A DNA stretch of 64,000 bases. It comes from Coccinella septempunctata. Taxonomy: Eukaryota; Arthropoda; Insecta; Coleoptera; Coccinellidae. Below are positions 24,309-36,872 of the stretch, one piece after another. Below the pieces are notes generated by a model. That model was not told the DNA's origin. It searched no databases and saw only the letters and a list, made by a program, of their open reading frames with translations. Where the stretch lies: contig NC_058198.1 in assembly GCF_907165205.1 (NCBI RefSeq), positions 9,897,001-9,961,000 of the forward strand. Direction: 5' to 3'. The first letter of the stretch is position 1. The number at the start of each line of letters is the position of its first letter. The translations under genes were made by a program, and so were the position numbers.

Positions 24309-24983
24309 CAGGGTGAGTCTTTAATTCGTACAAATATTTCAACAGTAGATTCTTGAGTTCAAAAGAAACACTTTTTTCCTATACCATTTTTTCCGAATTG
24401 GCTCTTTTTAAAAAAATGTTATTTTTAGTTTTATCTCATAAACGGTTTGAACTAATGAAATGAAATTCGCAATGTAGTTTTTCATTTATTTGATGAATCA
24501 TTTCGAACACAAGATATCACCCATGTCTTCCAGTTTTCTCATTATGACCATTACGTACCACAAAAATACCAAAAATTCAAAGAACCCAACTCTTGAAACT
24601 AAGTTGGACTCTATGTCATGGATATTTGAACTTTTTTTGTAAAATAAAAGTATTCCTTGTATTTTCTCGTATAATGCGCCATTTTCGAGTAATTTGATGT
24701 TCCAAAAAAAAAAAAAAAAATTGTGATATTCAGAAAATTGGGTACTTATTGGCTGAATGCAACTCTGTTTAAAAGATCCACACATTTGTAGTGTCGTAGA
24801 TTTAGCTTGTTATTCTGAAGGCAATTTTGCTTCTCCAGGGGTAGCATAGCTTATTATGAAAACTTAAAATGGCTGAATCTTTTAATCAAGGCAGTATCGG
24901 AAAAAATGGTATAGGAAAAAAGTGTTTCTTTTGACCTCATGAATCTCCTGTTGAAATATTTGTACGAGTCAAAAACTGTACTG
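24309..24983 (-). mobile_element. CAGGG family A element, full length, inverted
   Basis: A 675-bp copy in the opposite orientation to 11774-12442. It begins CAGGGTGAGTC and ends at a decayed terminus (GAGTCAAAAACTGTACTG). Its interior shows the same landmarks (ATATCACCCATGTCTTCC, CGTATAATGCGCC, GCTGAATGCAACTC). A poly-A run of ~18 at ~24,703-24,720 is a local expansion. It is non-coding. Confidence 0.82.
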
Positions 24984-26039
24984 TTAAGAGTACTTGTTTT
25001 GAAGGTTTTTACTTTATTGGAACAAATTATGTTTGGTCATCCAAATACAGGGTTGGAATGAAGTATATAAAACCAATAGGAACTAGGGTTGTGTTGGAGT
25101 AGCTAAGCCAGACTTACATCAAATGAAGAAGATATAATGAAAGTTCTGATAGACTTGTTCAAGGATAATAAGAAAAGCTTATTCTTGTTCAGCTGAAGAA
25201 TCACCAGAAACTGTTTAAATATTGGGATTTTAATGTGTTGTGATCAAACTGATAATATACTGAATTGTTTATTACTAATAATGTGAGAAATTAATTAATT
25301 TTATCTGATCAGACTCTGGACATTGATTGTTCTTGGCCCAGAAGGATGTTCTGACATTATCCACTCTAGTGCCTCCATATTAAGCCCGATAACTTCCATT
25401 TGAAGGATATTAGCCACCGTATTCTGGAGGCGTTGAAGTGCAAATAAACCCAGGCTTTTGTTTCAGGATAGAAGCTATTCGTGCCACATGCTCCCGTTTA
25501 ATAAGGCCTTATTCATATCTATCTAACGGTCACATCCGTATCGGCATTCGTTCAATTCCGATGTAGAATCGTTCGGCAAAACGAATGCTCTTTCGCGATG
25601 AATGATTGTCTAGTGTTGACGGATTGCGTCGGATTAATGCTTCGTTAATTAATTAAATACACATCTACATTCATTGTTTCAACCCCGTTGCGGGGCTTGT
25701 CTTCGCGTCTAACCCGCAGGAAGTGTATCGTCTCGAAATTAGATATTTGCGTATTCGAAATTTATCAAATTGATTAAATTCGAGTTTGACTTTGATTATT
25801 ATTCCGGTGAATTATTGATGGATGAAGTGGGGGATCATTCCCATCTCTGGATGATTGAATTCCAGATAGACTATGGTATAATTTCTTCTAGAGATCTTGA
25901 TCATTTTTAGAAAATGTTCTGCAAAAATTAAAGAAATTTTGAACGTAGGTTTTTGACTCTTGAAAGGAATCATTTTGAGAAAAAAATAAGAGATACTTCA
26001 GTTCTGATTAGAGTTCTCAATAGGGCTCGACGAGTTCTA
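24984..26039. other. Unique interval with a CpG-rich core
   Basis: The segment ~25,530-25,760 is CpG-rich against an AT-rich background. It contains a CCCCG/CGGGG hairpin near 25,683 and a TTAATTAATTAA core of the homeodomain-site type near 25,650. It may be an intronic regulatory element; no coding signal was seen. Confidence 0.35.
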
Positions 26040-26505
26040 CAAAATATTTCAGAAGTATGGAACTGATACTAAGCCATTACACGCCATCGACTTTTATAGT
26101 TCAGATACAAAACTTGTATCCTATTACTAGCATGGAATGAAGTATAAAATTGATACTAAGCCATTACACGCCATGGTAGAATCAATGCTATCTTTTCTAT
26201 TTTTCGACTCTTATAGTTCAGATGCAAGAGTTTATCCTATTTCGTGCGTGTACTGGAGTATGAAAGTGGTAATAAGCCATTACACGCCATCGACTTTTAT
26301 CGTTGAGATACAAGACTTTTATCCTATTACGAGCATGTAATGAAGTATAAAAGTCATAGTAGGCCATTACACGCCATGGTAGAATCAATGATATCTTCGC
26401 GATTTTTCGACTCTAATAGTTCAGATGCAAGAGTTTGTCCTATAACCTGCGTGTACTGCAGTATGAAAGTGATACTGAGCCATTACACGCTATCGTGGAG
26501 TGAAT
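26040..26505. repeat. Tandem array, alternating 87- and 115-bp units
   Basis: The block AGCCATTACACGCCAT recurs at ~26071, 26158, 26273, 26361 and 26477, giving spacings of 87, 115, 88 and 116. The real repeat unit is therefore a ~203-bp dimer, present about twice. Units also share TTCGACTCT, AGTTCAGATGCAAGAG and TATCCTAT words. Confidence 0.85.
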
Positions 26506-27866
26506 GATATTTACTTGATTTTTTCATGATTTGATAGCTTATCTTTCAACGAGCTTATGGTGATAGCTGATAGTCATAAAAATAAGCATTCGTCATTACA
26601 CGAAAGTAAAAAAAAATTACCTGACTACACCGAATGTTTCAGGAAATTATTCGCCAATTCGAAATTAATCTGGGTAATATTCTTATTTGTACGAAACATT
26701 CGAAGGAAAATAAAAAATTGCTCATTAGAAAATTGCAATTCGCTTGGATTTTCCGGAAGCAACTTTGTGAAGCAATGTTTCCTAACCAATAATTTGGAGG
26801 TTATATGCAGAATGCTATCTAACAATAATCTCCAGGTTTGATATTTTCAGGGCAAGTTGTTGCTAGAGCAAAAAGTGAAAAGCATTAACGCCTATGGTAT
26901 CTCTACCTATACCTAGTGTCTCAGGCATTGTATATAGTCCCCGAAATCAAACACGTATTCAGAAAAAATCGAAATGTTTATATACAGGTTGCATTTTACT
27001 ACTATTCTAATTAATTATCGATGTAATTTTAAAGGGAAAAGAGTGAGTTTTTGTTTATATTTTTTTAAATTTTTTTTTCAACTACAGTCTCTATACTCTT
27101 TAAGATAGTGCCTGATAATGTTTTTTTTGACAGATTCGAACTCCCAGGTGCAGTTGGAAGTGTGAAAAGTTTCAGATGAATAGGGGAGGTTTTTAGAGCC
27201 CGAATATCCTGATTCGTTCAGAAATAATTAATCAATCAGGATTGGTGTGGAATATTTTTCATGCCTGATGAACAGTCTCCACCCAGGCGTTAATATTTTT
27301 GCGGCATGGCAACAAACGAGCATTATCGTCGACAAAACCAAATCTAACGCCAATTTCGGCTTTAGGTTGTGGAACTATCGAATCATAACCATGTCACTAC
27401 AGCCGGCATTGTTTCGTTAATGAAGTTGGTTCGTGTTGCCATAATAACGTTATGCACCCAGAAACAGGCTTGCCAACCATTCAAAAGTGGTTGTTGGCTG
27501 TTCAATTTTCTATTTCTCGTCCGAATGCACCAAAATTCAGCGCTTACAAGTACATTATTAATATAAACGATTCTGTATTCGTCGCAGAAAACATGATGTG
27601 GTATTTCGCAGATTCTGAAGATGAAACAGAAGGAACTTTGAGAGAGCTGGTCACTCTTTCTGCACATCTACATAATGTTTCGGCATTAGGATAGTTTGGA
27701 AAAACGCAGGCGCATATTCATTTTCACGAAGGAGGACATTTCGGAAACAGAACTCATGCATTTTCTTGAAACTTTTAATGGGTTTTCTCCTCCAACTTTC
27801 CTATGGTAGGCTTCCTTTTCTTTTCTTGCCTATCCCATCCTATCCTTCAGTGAAGTTTCCAAAAGT
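26506..27866. other. Unassigned interval
   Basis: Frames at 27369-27694 on both strands show no recognisable domain and no codon bias clear to the eye. No repeat was found. Confidence 0.35.
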
Positions 27867-28430
27867 ATAAATATCTCAATTATTCATAATTAAAATTATC
27901 CATAATTCCTTCAACATCATTCTGCCATAATTGAGCAAAATTGGTTCAAGTTTTGGTCTTTTTATCTGAACATCTGCCGTATAATGATTTCAAAACAGTG
28001 AAAATGATAGAGTAGATTCTCCTTCAATTATGTTTTTGTTTAGATTGAAACCATCCAATATAGATAAAAAGGCATAATGGATTGCAAACCTATCGTGGGT
28101 TTTCAAAAATGACATCCAGTTTTTCGATATGAAGAGTACTTTAATGAAGTTCCGATATAAATATCTCAATTATTGATATTTTCAATCCGATAATTAAGCA
28201 AAATTCATTTAGGTTTTGTTCACTTTTTATCTGAATATACTGCAATATGATGAGCTCAAAATAGTGAGTGAATAAAGTGGATTCTTGCTTAATTATATTT
28301 TTGTTCGAAATCCATCAAATACTCATAAAAAGGCATAATTGCACACCTGCACAGGTTTTCTAAAATGCCGTCCAATATTTACATTTGAAGAGACCTTTTA
28401 TGGAGTTCATATAAATGGAATACACTTGAT
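27850..28430. repeat. Two diverged ~290-bp tandem copies
   Basis: ATAAATATCTCAATTATT occurs at ~27868 and ~28158. The 290 bp after each correspond throughout (AGCAAAATT, TTTTTATCTGAA, AAAAAGGCATAAT, TTTTC...AAAATG). It is non-coding. Confidence 0.75.
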
Positions 28431-28495
28431 ATTTTAGATTGAATTAATTTCCATGAGTGATGTTTTTTCGAGTTTCGTAAACTGCATAATTAATA

Positions 28496-29775
28496 CGAGG
28501 ATGTATTGATATCTAGTTAGCCTAGACCAGTTCCATGCATAAAAAAAATATTGCGTTACCATGGTAACGAACGATAACTCATTAGAAGTGTCAGTGTGAA
28601 GTTTGAGGTCAAAAAAGTAAACCAGAGTTACGCCATAAATTAAAAGAATGAAGATGTCCACCGAAATTGTGAAAATCGAAAAATTGGAGTATCGAGCCAA
28701 CATCAAGTACCTCTATTTAAAAGGGTTGAGAGGTAAGCAGATTCCCGAAGACATGCTTAATAACCTTGATGATCAATGTCCTTCGTATGTGACCGTGAAA
28801 AATTGGACTGCAAGCTTCTAAATAGGTCAATTTTCCATTGAAGATGATTACTGATTGGGAAGGCCAGTTTCTGTGTCAGTCCCCGAAAATATCGATGCAG
28901 TTCATGATATGATTTTATCAGACCGTCGAATTGGGCTAAATCGGATATCTGAAGCCCTGAATATTTCATACGAACGCGTTCATCATATGGTTCACGTCAA
29001 TTTGGACATGAGAAAAATTGCTGCAAAGTGGATTCCCAAATGTTTGAATGTTGACCAAAAGCGTGCAAGGGTAGAAGCATCGCGTTCGATCTGTGCTCAA
29101 TTTGAAAACGATGTAGACTTCTTAAACCGAATTTTTACTATGGATGAGACTTGGGTACATTTCTACGATCCAGAAACAAAGCAAGAATCGATGGAATGGC
29201 GACACTCTGGTTCTTCAAGACCTAAGAAGTTTCGTATCCAAAAAATCTGCTGGAAATGTTCTTGCTTCAGTTTTTTGGGATTGCCATGTAGTGATTATGA
29301 TCGATATTTTGGATAAGGGTAGAACAATAACCGGAGATTACTATTCTTCATTACTGACCAATCTGCGGGAAAAATTTTAAGAGAAAAGACGCGGAAAGCT
29401 ATCCAAAGGTGCTTTATTTTTGCGGGACAATGCCTCTGCACACAAATCGCATGTTGCCATGCAAAAAATTCGTGATTTAGGGTTTGAATTACTAGAACAC
29501 CCCCCTTATTCACCAGATTTGGCTCCATCCGAGTATTATCTTTTTCCTCAACTGAAAAAAAGTTTAAAAGGTCGTGAATTTTCTTCCAACGAGTAGGTTA
29601 TAAAAGCTGTGGAGGTCTGGTTTGCAGAGCTTTTTTTTGAAAGGTCTGGAGACGTTGCATGTTCGCTCTTATAAATGTATCCGATTAGAGGAGAATATGT
29701 TGAGTAATAAAATATTTTGACATTGAAATTTTTTTTGGTTCTATAGTAGGCTAAGAATTTTTCAATATATCCTAG
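28496..29775 (+). mobile_element. mariner copy 5, full length
   Basis: 1,280 bp from CGAGGATGTATTGATATC to the partner terminus near 29775, with TA duplications at 28494-28495 and 29776-29777. This is the most complete copy in the window. The transposase reading starts at 28651 but meets stops after WTASF and after EDDY, plus later frameshifts near 29,240 and 29,380. All three catalytic blocks are visible in different frames: MDETWV, RDNASAHKS (Q changed to R) and PSEYYL, where the third aspartate has become glutamate. Confidence 0.92.
28855..29316 (+). pseudogene. mariner transposase, longest surviving frame (copy 5)
   Basis: 153 residues cover the linker and second helix-turn-helix (SDRRIGLNRISEALN, then ISYERVHHMVHVNLDMRKIA) and the first catalytic block (MDETWVHFYDPETKQE). 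The frame continues to a shift within the VQKSAGK segment. The protein N-terminus (from 28651) and the rest of the catalytic core lie in other frames, so the gene is dead. Confidence 0.88.
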
Positions 29776-29777
29776 TA

Positions 29778-30765
29778 TAAAACGAGGGCTCCTCAAAATT
29801 ACTATTTTGTATTTACTAATTCCCATAGAAAGATTCTTTTCACTCACCCTGTGTAGTAGATAGAAGGATGCTAGAATTAAAATAGGGTGATAATGTGATA
29901 TGGGCATAAAAAGGTTGAAATTTTCGCATTTTGGACAAAAAAGTTTCGGAAAAACACAGAGAGCCTGCTTTTTTTTCAACCTATTGTTCTAGATGGTTAT
30001 GAAAGCCACTATATTAACGATTTCTGGGAAAGGATCTATTGGATTTCCAGCATGATCTGATGGTATTTAGTCAGGAAATATGGTGGGTGAAATTCCAGGG
30101 GAGTAATTGAATGAAATTACGAAATTACTCATAAAAGTTCAGGCATAATGGAATTGGCAGGTTTTCGAATTTATGCAATACGTGTTACATGGGTGAATCG
30201 GATTTTTATGAGGGGGAATAATATTTCGCTAGCCGGATGCCGTGTGCGGGATCAAGGGAATTCGAGAGAAGGATAAATACGAAAGTGTTCTCGCCATTGA
30301 GCTTCCATTATAGAGTCAGTTTTCCAGAACCGTCAGGCTCAAATTATAGGGTAGTCGGGAAGGGAACTCCAAACCACTTTGCATACATCTCGAGGAAGCT
30401 GTGCCAATATTCTCGATTCATTTTCGTCCCAGTGATCAAATGGAACAGTGGCAGCAATCGGAACAAATTCACCCCGACTTGCCCGAACTTTTTCTCAATC
30501 TCAAACTTCGAAGGATGGTGCATTACATACAAAAATCAATCATCAGAGAGGGCGGGAGCTCCCTCTAATGAAAAGGACATTAGCTAGTTTCATCTGTCTA
30601 TATCAACTTCTCATTCAATAAATTTGTGAAGTCTGCGTTGCTCCTGAAAGTTTTCAGTTGGCAATATCGTCATTCATAGTACTCCCGCTTAACTTGGCCA
30701 TATACAGTATGTCCGGAAATGTATCTGAAATGTTCGTATTTTCAAATTGAAATTCGATTGAAATA
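29778..30765. other. Unassigned interval
   Basis: Includes a 116-residue plus-strand frame at 30237-30587 with no recognisable motif; its GC content is near the local norm. Nothing is called. Confidence 0.35.
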
Positions 30766-31230
30766 TACAGGATGACTTGTACATATACTTTAACAGACGA
30801 TTCGTGAGGTCGAAAGAAATATGATGAAACTTTTTCGGAATTGAATTTCCACTCAAATCCTCCAGTTTCTTAATTATTACCGTTATATATCATGATAACG
30901 CCAGAAACTTGGAGAACCTAACACTTAAAGCAAGTTGAACTCTTCCTAATGAATATTGGACCATATTGGAAAATAAATTTGTTCCTCATATTTTCTCATA
31001 CAATACTTTGTGAATTCGAAAAATTGGGTACTTTGGCTGAAAGTAATTCTGTTTGAAAGATCCATAGGTATAGTGTCATAGATTTAGCTTGTTATTCTGA
31101 GGGGAATTTTGTTCTTCTCTCAAAATGGCAAAGCACCTTATAAAAACTCCAAATGATTATATCTTCTTATATATTATGGACAAAGCAAAAAAAAGTGTAG
31201 AAATAAAGTGTTCAAATATATGTACCGGGC
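30766..31230 (-). mobile_element. CAGGG family A, old diverged copy
   Basis: Begins ACAGGATGAC and keeps landmarks in the order of the 24309 copy (TCCTCATATTTTCTCATAC, TTGGGTACTTTGGCTGAA, GATCCATAG, GTCATAGATTTAGCTTG). Both termini are heavily mutated, suggesting one of the oldest insertions of this family here. Confidence 0.65.
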
Positions 31231-31630
31231 GATTGTTCATATTCTATTCAATAGCTACCTCAGTTAATATTGGTCAGAAACGTTCAAATGGGCAAATACG
31301 AAGTATTTTTTATGATCATTCAGAATTTAGTACCAGGAGATGCAAAAAAACGTCGTAAACTTACAAATTTTATGTAAATTGGTATTTGTTTTATGGCAAA
31401 CCCTGTATTTCATTATCCTTATCAGTAGAGCTCTTTCTTCTGATTCCAAACAACCTTTTGAGGTTGTCTTTGGTAGTTTTCGAAATATGCAGCTTTTTTG
31501 TCTGAATCTAAGGCAGCTGTGGAACGCCACACAACAGTAGCCATGGATAATGAAAAAATTAAATTGTTTTGTTTCACATTGTCGTTTCTTTTTATTCTTT
31601 ACCGAGAGTTCATATTGAAAAAATGATATA
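31231..31630. other. Unassigned interval
   Basis: No recognised feature between a family A copy and mariner copy 6. Confidence 0.35.
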
Positions 31631-32815
31631 CGAGGATGTATTGATATCTAGTTAGCCTAGGCCAGTTCCATGCATAAACAAATTATTGCGTTACCATAAC
31701 AACGAACAATAAATCATTAGAAGTGTCAGTGTGAAGTTTGAGGTCAAAAAAGTGAACCAGAGTTACGCAATAAATTGAAAGAAAGAAGATGTCCACCGAA
31801 ATAGTGAAAATAGAAAAATTGGAGTATCGAGCCATCATCAAGTACCTGTATTTAAAAGGGTTAAGAGGTAAGCAGATTTATGAAAATATGCTTAATACCC
31901 TTGGTAATCAATGTCCTTCGTATGCGACCGTGAAAAATCGGACTGCAAGCTTCAAAAGAGGTAAATTCTCCATTGAAGATGATGACCGATCGGCAAGGTC
32001 AGTTTCTGTGTCATTCCCCGAAAATATCGATGCAGTTCATGACATGATTTTATCAGACCGTCGAATTGGGCTGAAATGGATATCTGAAGCACTGAATATT
32101 TTATACGAAAGCGTATTGCTGCAAAATGGATTCCCAAATGTTTGAATGTTGACCAAAAGCGTGCAAGGGTAGAAGCATCCCGTTCGATCTGTGCTCGATG
32201 TGAAAACGATGTAGACTTCTTAAACCGAATTATTGCTATGGATGAGACTTGGGTAGATTTCTACGATACAGAAACAAATCAACAAACGATGGAATGGCGA
32301 CACTCTGGTCCTCCAAGACCTAAGAAGATTCGTGTCCAAAAATCTGCTGGAAAATTTTTTGCTTCAAGTTTTTGGAATTGCCATGGAGTAATCATGATTA
32401 ATTTTTTGAATAAGGGTTGAACAATAACCGGAGATTACTATTCGACATTACTGACCACTCCACGGGAAAAAATTGAACAGAAAAAACGCGGAAAGCTATC
32501 CGAATGTGTTTTGTTTTTGCAGGACAACGCCCCTGCACACAAATCTCATGTTGCCGTGCAAAAAATTCGTGATTTAGGGTTTGAATTACCAGAATACCCC
32601 CCTTATTCACCAGATTTGACTCCATCCGACTATCATCTCTTTCCTCAACTGAAAAAAAGTTTAAAAGGTCGTAAATTTTCTTCCAACGAGGAGGTAATAG
32701 ATGCAGTGGAGGTCTGGTTTGCAGAGAAAGAAGAAACATTTTTTTGACAGGTCTAGAAACGTTGCAGGTTCGCTGTAATGAATGAATCCAATCGAGAGGA
32801 GAATATGTTGAGTAA
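31631..32815 (+). mobile_element. mariner copy 6, 3' truncated
   Basis: The left terminus is intact with TA at 31629-31630. The right ~65 bp are missing after GAGAATATGTTGAGTAA. The transposase lies in three frames: 31789-32145, 32142-32420 and 32511-32747. A deletion after LYESV matches the one in copy 2, suggesting shared ancestry or a common deletion-prone site. The third frame retains QDNAPAHKS and PSDYHLF with 34 residues between the second and third aspartates, confirming a D,D34D mariner. Confidence 0.9.
31789..32747 (+). pseudogene. mariner transposase, three broken frames (copy 6)
   Basis: The start at 31789 (MSTEIVKIEKLEYRAI) opens the DNA-binding half. A deletion after LYESV shifts frame to the segment beginning MNVDQKRARVEA, with catalytic MDETWVDFYD. 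A stop after NFLNKG ends it. The last frame, from FLQDNAPAHKS to KEETFF, contains the other two aspartates. Stop codons and shifts make it non-functional. Confidence 0.88.
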
Positions 32816-34224
32816 GCATATATGTATTTGAAATCACAAGAAACAGTTCTACCGATCTTAGGTTTACGATCCTTTTTTGCATTTCCGAGTAGTGAATTCT
32901 AAATACCCATAAAAAATACACCATATTTGCCCATAAACGTTTTTTCGTAAAACAAATATCACCTAACTTATATAACTATTGAGTAAAATATAAGCAATCA
33001 CCCGGTACAATGAACGAAAACCTGAGCAAAATTTCCATTTTTGAGACGCCATTCCTCATCAGAAGGAGCGTATATTTTGGATCCCATGTTTTATGATGAA
33101 ATATTAAAAAGTAGACCTTCTGTATTTTTGCCACATATTTCGTAAGTACCCTGTATAAAATCTACGGTCTCACTATAGTAAATTCTCCAAATTCTCATAA
33201 CTTATAAGGGTACTATGTCTAATTCAGCCAGACTATTGGAATTCTTCGAGTGAATTTTTCTACGGATTCGAGTATAGCGAATCCATACGAGAAACCTCCA
33301 ACATTTTCCATATCACAATCCATTCTCGTGAATTCATATCAATGTGGAGGGCCATAACGGCTTTTTCCTAAGCAAACACATTCTGACATCAACATAACCT
33401 TCATTTTGATACTCTTTATGTAAGTATAATACATGTCCGTGTACCCAAACCCAAAAATTTCATCTGCATATCAGAAAGCAAAGACCCGATACGGCTTTCC
33501 CCATGACTTATACATTGGAAATTCTCCGGAGAAAATTTCTTTGTTCATGATAACTTTCCCTTGGAATGGAAGCGACGGGTACAAAAACAATTCAATTGGA
33601 AATCCTGAAAGGAAGCAGATTTAAGATTGATTGAAAGTTCATGAGAATAAAATGCCGGAGAATATTACGAAATCTATTGAACTGTCATTTTTTGATTTGT
33701 ACGCAATCCTACTCCTACTTGGCATGAAGCTAATTGATTTTATTCGCATTATTATGTGGCATTCCATTGTGTTCGCGACAATATTAGATTTGATGATTAT
33801 TATTCTTCACATCTGAGATAAATGTGGTTCTCATCAATCCTTCAACTGAAAAACATAATTGTTGAAGCAAAACACAGTTTCTTACAGTCTGCCTGTGTCT
33901 GTTTGAATAATATTAGTGCTCTACATGGACTTATAGTCGAGGGCCCCAAACTTAAAAACTTGTGAATTCTTGCTCCTATCTGGATATGCACTTGTTTACT
34001 ACAAAACGATCCATCTAGGTTAAACCTAAATACCATCCGAATTTTTCTGATAAGATGCTTAGACTAGTGACAGTACAATTCCACTGTGAAGGGGTGTGGC
34101 ATGTTATACTAAGATCCATTTGATTTATCCCCCATATTATCTTTGAATCGATATGACATCTTAGAACCAGCAGCTTGACTGGATATGGATCGCTACGTCA
34201 CTTCTCTACTACTTCTTGTCTAGG
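32816..34224. other. Unassigned interval
   Basis: Only short frames (e.g. 33433-33624, 33631-33816) with no recognisable motif. No repeat of the window's families was found. Confidence 0.4.
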
Positions 34225-35290
34225 TTAGCTAAGCTTGGGTTACATATCTGATCTGCATCCCCTACACCTACATGTGAGGAAATGCAGCCTTCTGGGAGCA
34301 ATAAGAATATCCCTTAAAGGGAATCTCCTACCTGGAAACTGGGTTGGACATATGAAGATATTGAATCAACTGTACTCAAACCTCTTGGAAAAACCATCGG
34401 ATGTAATGCCAATCATCTTAGCTCATCGTGGTTTACTGATGGATTAAAATCAAAAAAGGGCACCGGCATTGGCGTATATGGACCTAAACTGAGGATCTCT
34501 AAAGCCCTGGGAAGTGTACCCTCTATTCTACAGACCGAGACACTGGCTGTTCACGTATGCGCTCAGGAGTGTCTTAAAAGGAACCTCAAAGGGGCGCATA
34601 TCTATATCACCATGGACATCCAAGCCACGCTGGATCCCTGGAATCACACTGCCAGGGATCTCTGCTGACATGGGAATGTCGTAATACCATGAAGCAACTG
34701 GCCAGAGGCAATAAAGTGACTCTACTATGGGTTACAGGGCATTGTGGTGTTGAGGGAAATGAAAAAGTCGATGAACAAAAAGAGCATCATGGTTAACACC
34801 TGCTAGATCCGAAACTTTCTGTGAACAACAGAATAAACCTCTGGAGAAACACTCCTGGACTTACTCAGTCAAAGAAATTCATGATGATACCTACAGCAGA
34901 AAACTGCTAAAGCTGTAACGAGCTGAGCTTCTGGTGATGGTGGGACTGCTGACAGGGCACTGTCGGTACAAATATCATTTGTACCATATGGGAAAGTCAG
35001 CAGATAAGATTTGTAGGGTCTGTGAATCAGAAGCAGAAACAGCTGAACACATGGTATGCAATTATCCAAAACTGGCTGGCCTAAGAACCATTCATATGGG
35101 GAAACCGGACCTGGATACTCACGAGGTAATGACCAAGGCCCCTAAGGATGTTGTCGGTTTTATCAACACCATTGACGACTTCCTTGGGTTCCTATGAAGG
35201 GTAGGGTAGAGAACAAAAGATCTACATGGTCTTCTACATGGCTGGCCGAGCCACAACCGCGGTTTGAATGCTAAAATAATAATAATAATA
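34225..35290 (+). pseudogene. Non-LTR retrotransposon 3' fragment with RNase H (copy A)
   Basis: This is the 3' end of an RNase H-bearing non-LTR element (I/LOA-like by domain order, inferred). Seen in shifting frames: a HLHVRKCSLLGAIRI segment, then an RNase HI remnant (FTDG, TETLAVHVCAQECL, degraded TTDSQ region, VTGHCGVEGNE), then the C-terminal module LTGHCRYKYHL with CRVCESEAETAEHMVCNYP, a CCHC-like knuckle with its last cysteine displaced. It ends in an (AAT)n tail at 35275-35290, as in I-type elements. Multiple shifts show that it is dead. The sister copy is at 52995-54080. Confidence 0.8.
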
Positions 35291-35334
35291 GGTTAGGTTA
35301 GGTTATAGTAAGGTTAGGTTAGGTTAGGTTAGAG
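35289..35334 (+). repeat. Interrupted TTAGG repeat tract
   Basis: About eight GGTTA/TTAGG units in two blocks separated by TATAGTAA, directly after the (AAT)n tail. TTAGG is the ancestral insect telomere repeat. The tract is interstitial, or a microsatellite tail. Confidence 0.75.
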
Positions 35335-36872
35335 ATAAGTTATGAGAAGTGGGAGAATGACTACAGCGAGTCCGTAGATTTTCTACAGGGTGTTTACCAA
35401 ATAAAAACTTTGAGCACATTTCAAGAATAATTCAGTCCATAGCATTTCCTATTTTTTATTATGTTCAACCTTAAAAGGGGTGAATCCCTTTAAAATTCTT
35501 TCATTTTCTAATCTTCTCCTTCATAACATCGCAGCATACTCCTTCTTACGTCAATAGAAAACAATCTTTCCAGTTGTTAGGAGAGAGATGTTATTTCCGT
35601 AGTAGAAATTGGCTTTCTCCTTCAGGCCAGGTATCTGTATTAGCTATATGTATTATCGATAAATGAAAACACTGAGCTATTTGAAGACTGCCATCTCCGA
35701 AATCAATATCCGCATTCAGAACTTTGCAGTCAGAAATGCGAAAATTATTTAGCTTTGCAAAAGGGCATAAATCAGATCTTGAAGCTATGTGGCGAAAATT
35801 TTACCTAAGAACTTTTGAGATGTTCAAATTGCCTATACTCAACGCTCAGAATACGTTCAAAAGCTCAACATCTCTATGATCTGTAACGAGTTTTTTTTAC
35901 ACCGAAACCAAAGCCAGAAGAAATTTCTTCAGGATATTTATACATATATATAGATCGATCTGAATGATGGATCATTTGACCCCTACAACCACTTAAGTTT
36001 CTCGAGGGGATTGCCACCCCGCTCAGGAGGATGATCGTAGACTCACGAGTTTTTAATAAAAAGATGTCCCACTCGAAATAGACGCAACTGTCAAGGCAGT
36101 TTCCGGAAAATGTTATTCTTAAGGAAATATTCGGCTGGACTGTTTTATGTGTGCCACCTGGTATTTAGAGATCTCCCCAGAACAATATACCCACCTGCCA
36201 TGTACAAAAACGGCTGGAGTAATAATACTGAGGACAAACTTGTGGGTTGTCGGGATTACGACTGAGAGAAAAAGTATGTGTATAGAGAGTAGGTATTCTT
36301 CCTGAAACTTTTTATAGATTTTCTCCCCAAATTTTTATTGGTACCCCTTGTTCTCCCAGATATTGGTGAGATAAACTCATAATAAGTTTCAGAAAGAATT
36401 CGAGGACCTTCCAAAGCATCCGTCAATCAACATATAGAGTGGGTAAGAAGCAACGCACAAATTTCATCTTCGGTATTTACTATTCTGTAGGAAATGTTCA
36501 AAGAAAAATCCATTATTATTTTGAACTGAGTAACTTTATATGAATAATTGGTAAGTTCGACATGCACCATCTATGGTGGAGAGTGGTTTCCAAATGCCAA
36601 CCCCAACATTTCGTGAGAGAAATGGGACCTTTTTTTACTGAAAATGATTTTTTAATTAATGGGTTTTTATTAACTATTTTCATCACAAGAATGTAATTGT
36701 TAAACTTCTTAAAATCGAATAGTTAGTTTATTATGGATTTTGAGGTCAATGACACGCTCTAGGAGACTGTTTTTCTCGGAATACATAAAAGAGTAACAAT
36801 TCCAATTCAAAAGTTCAATAATTTCACCCCTACATTAAGAAAGGTTAATAAAAATCCTATCCACAACAACTT
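35335..36872. other. Unassigned interval
   Basis: No coding frame over 60 residues and no recognised repeat. Nothing is supported. Confidence 0.4.

Noticed and set aside
27128..27160. Acceptor-like TTTTTTTTGACAG as the next exon of the 22.2-kb gene
   Set aside because: In the required phase the frame ends after about ten codons, with no donor or homology support.
27125..27165. TTCGAA word flanked by paired-looking bases, as in a tRNA T arm
   Set aside because: The stem bases do not pair and no acceptor, D or anticodon arm can be drawn; no tRNA.
30237..30587. 116-residue plus-strand frame
   Set aside because: No motif, no start context, and an overlapping minus-strand frame; treated as chance.
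33040..33080. TCATCAG word suggesting a third hammerhead
   Set aside because: The reverse complement has CTGATGA but no GAAA box and no helix II.
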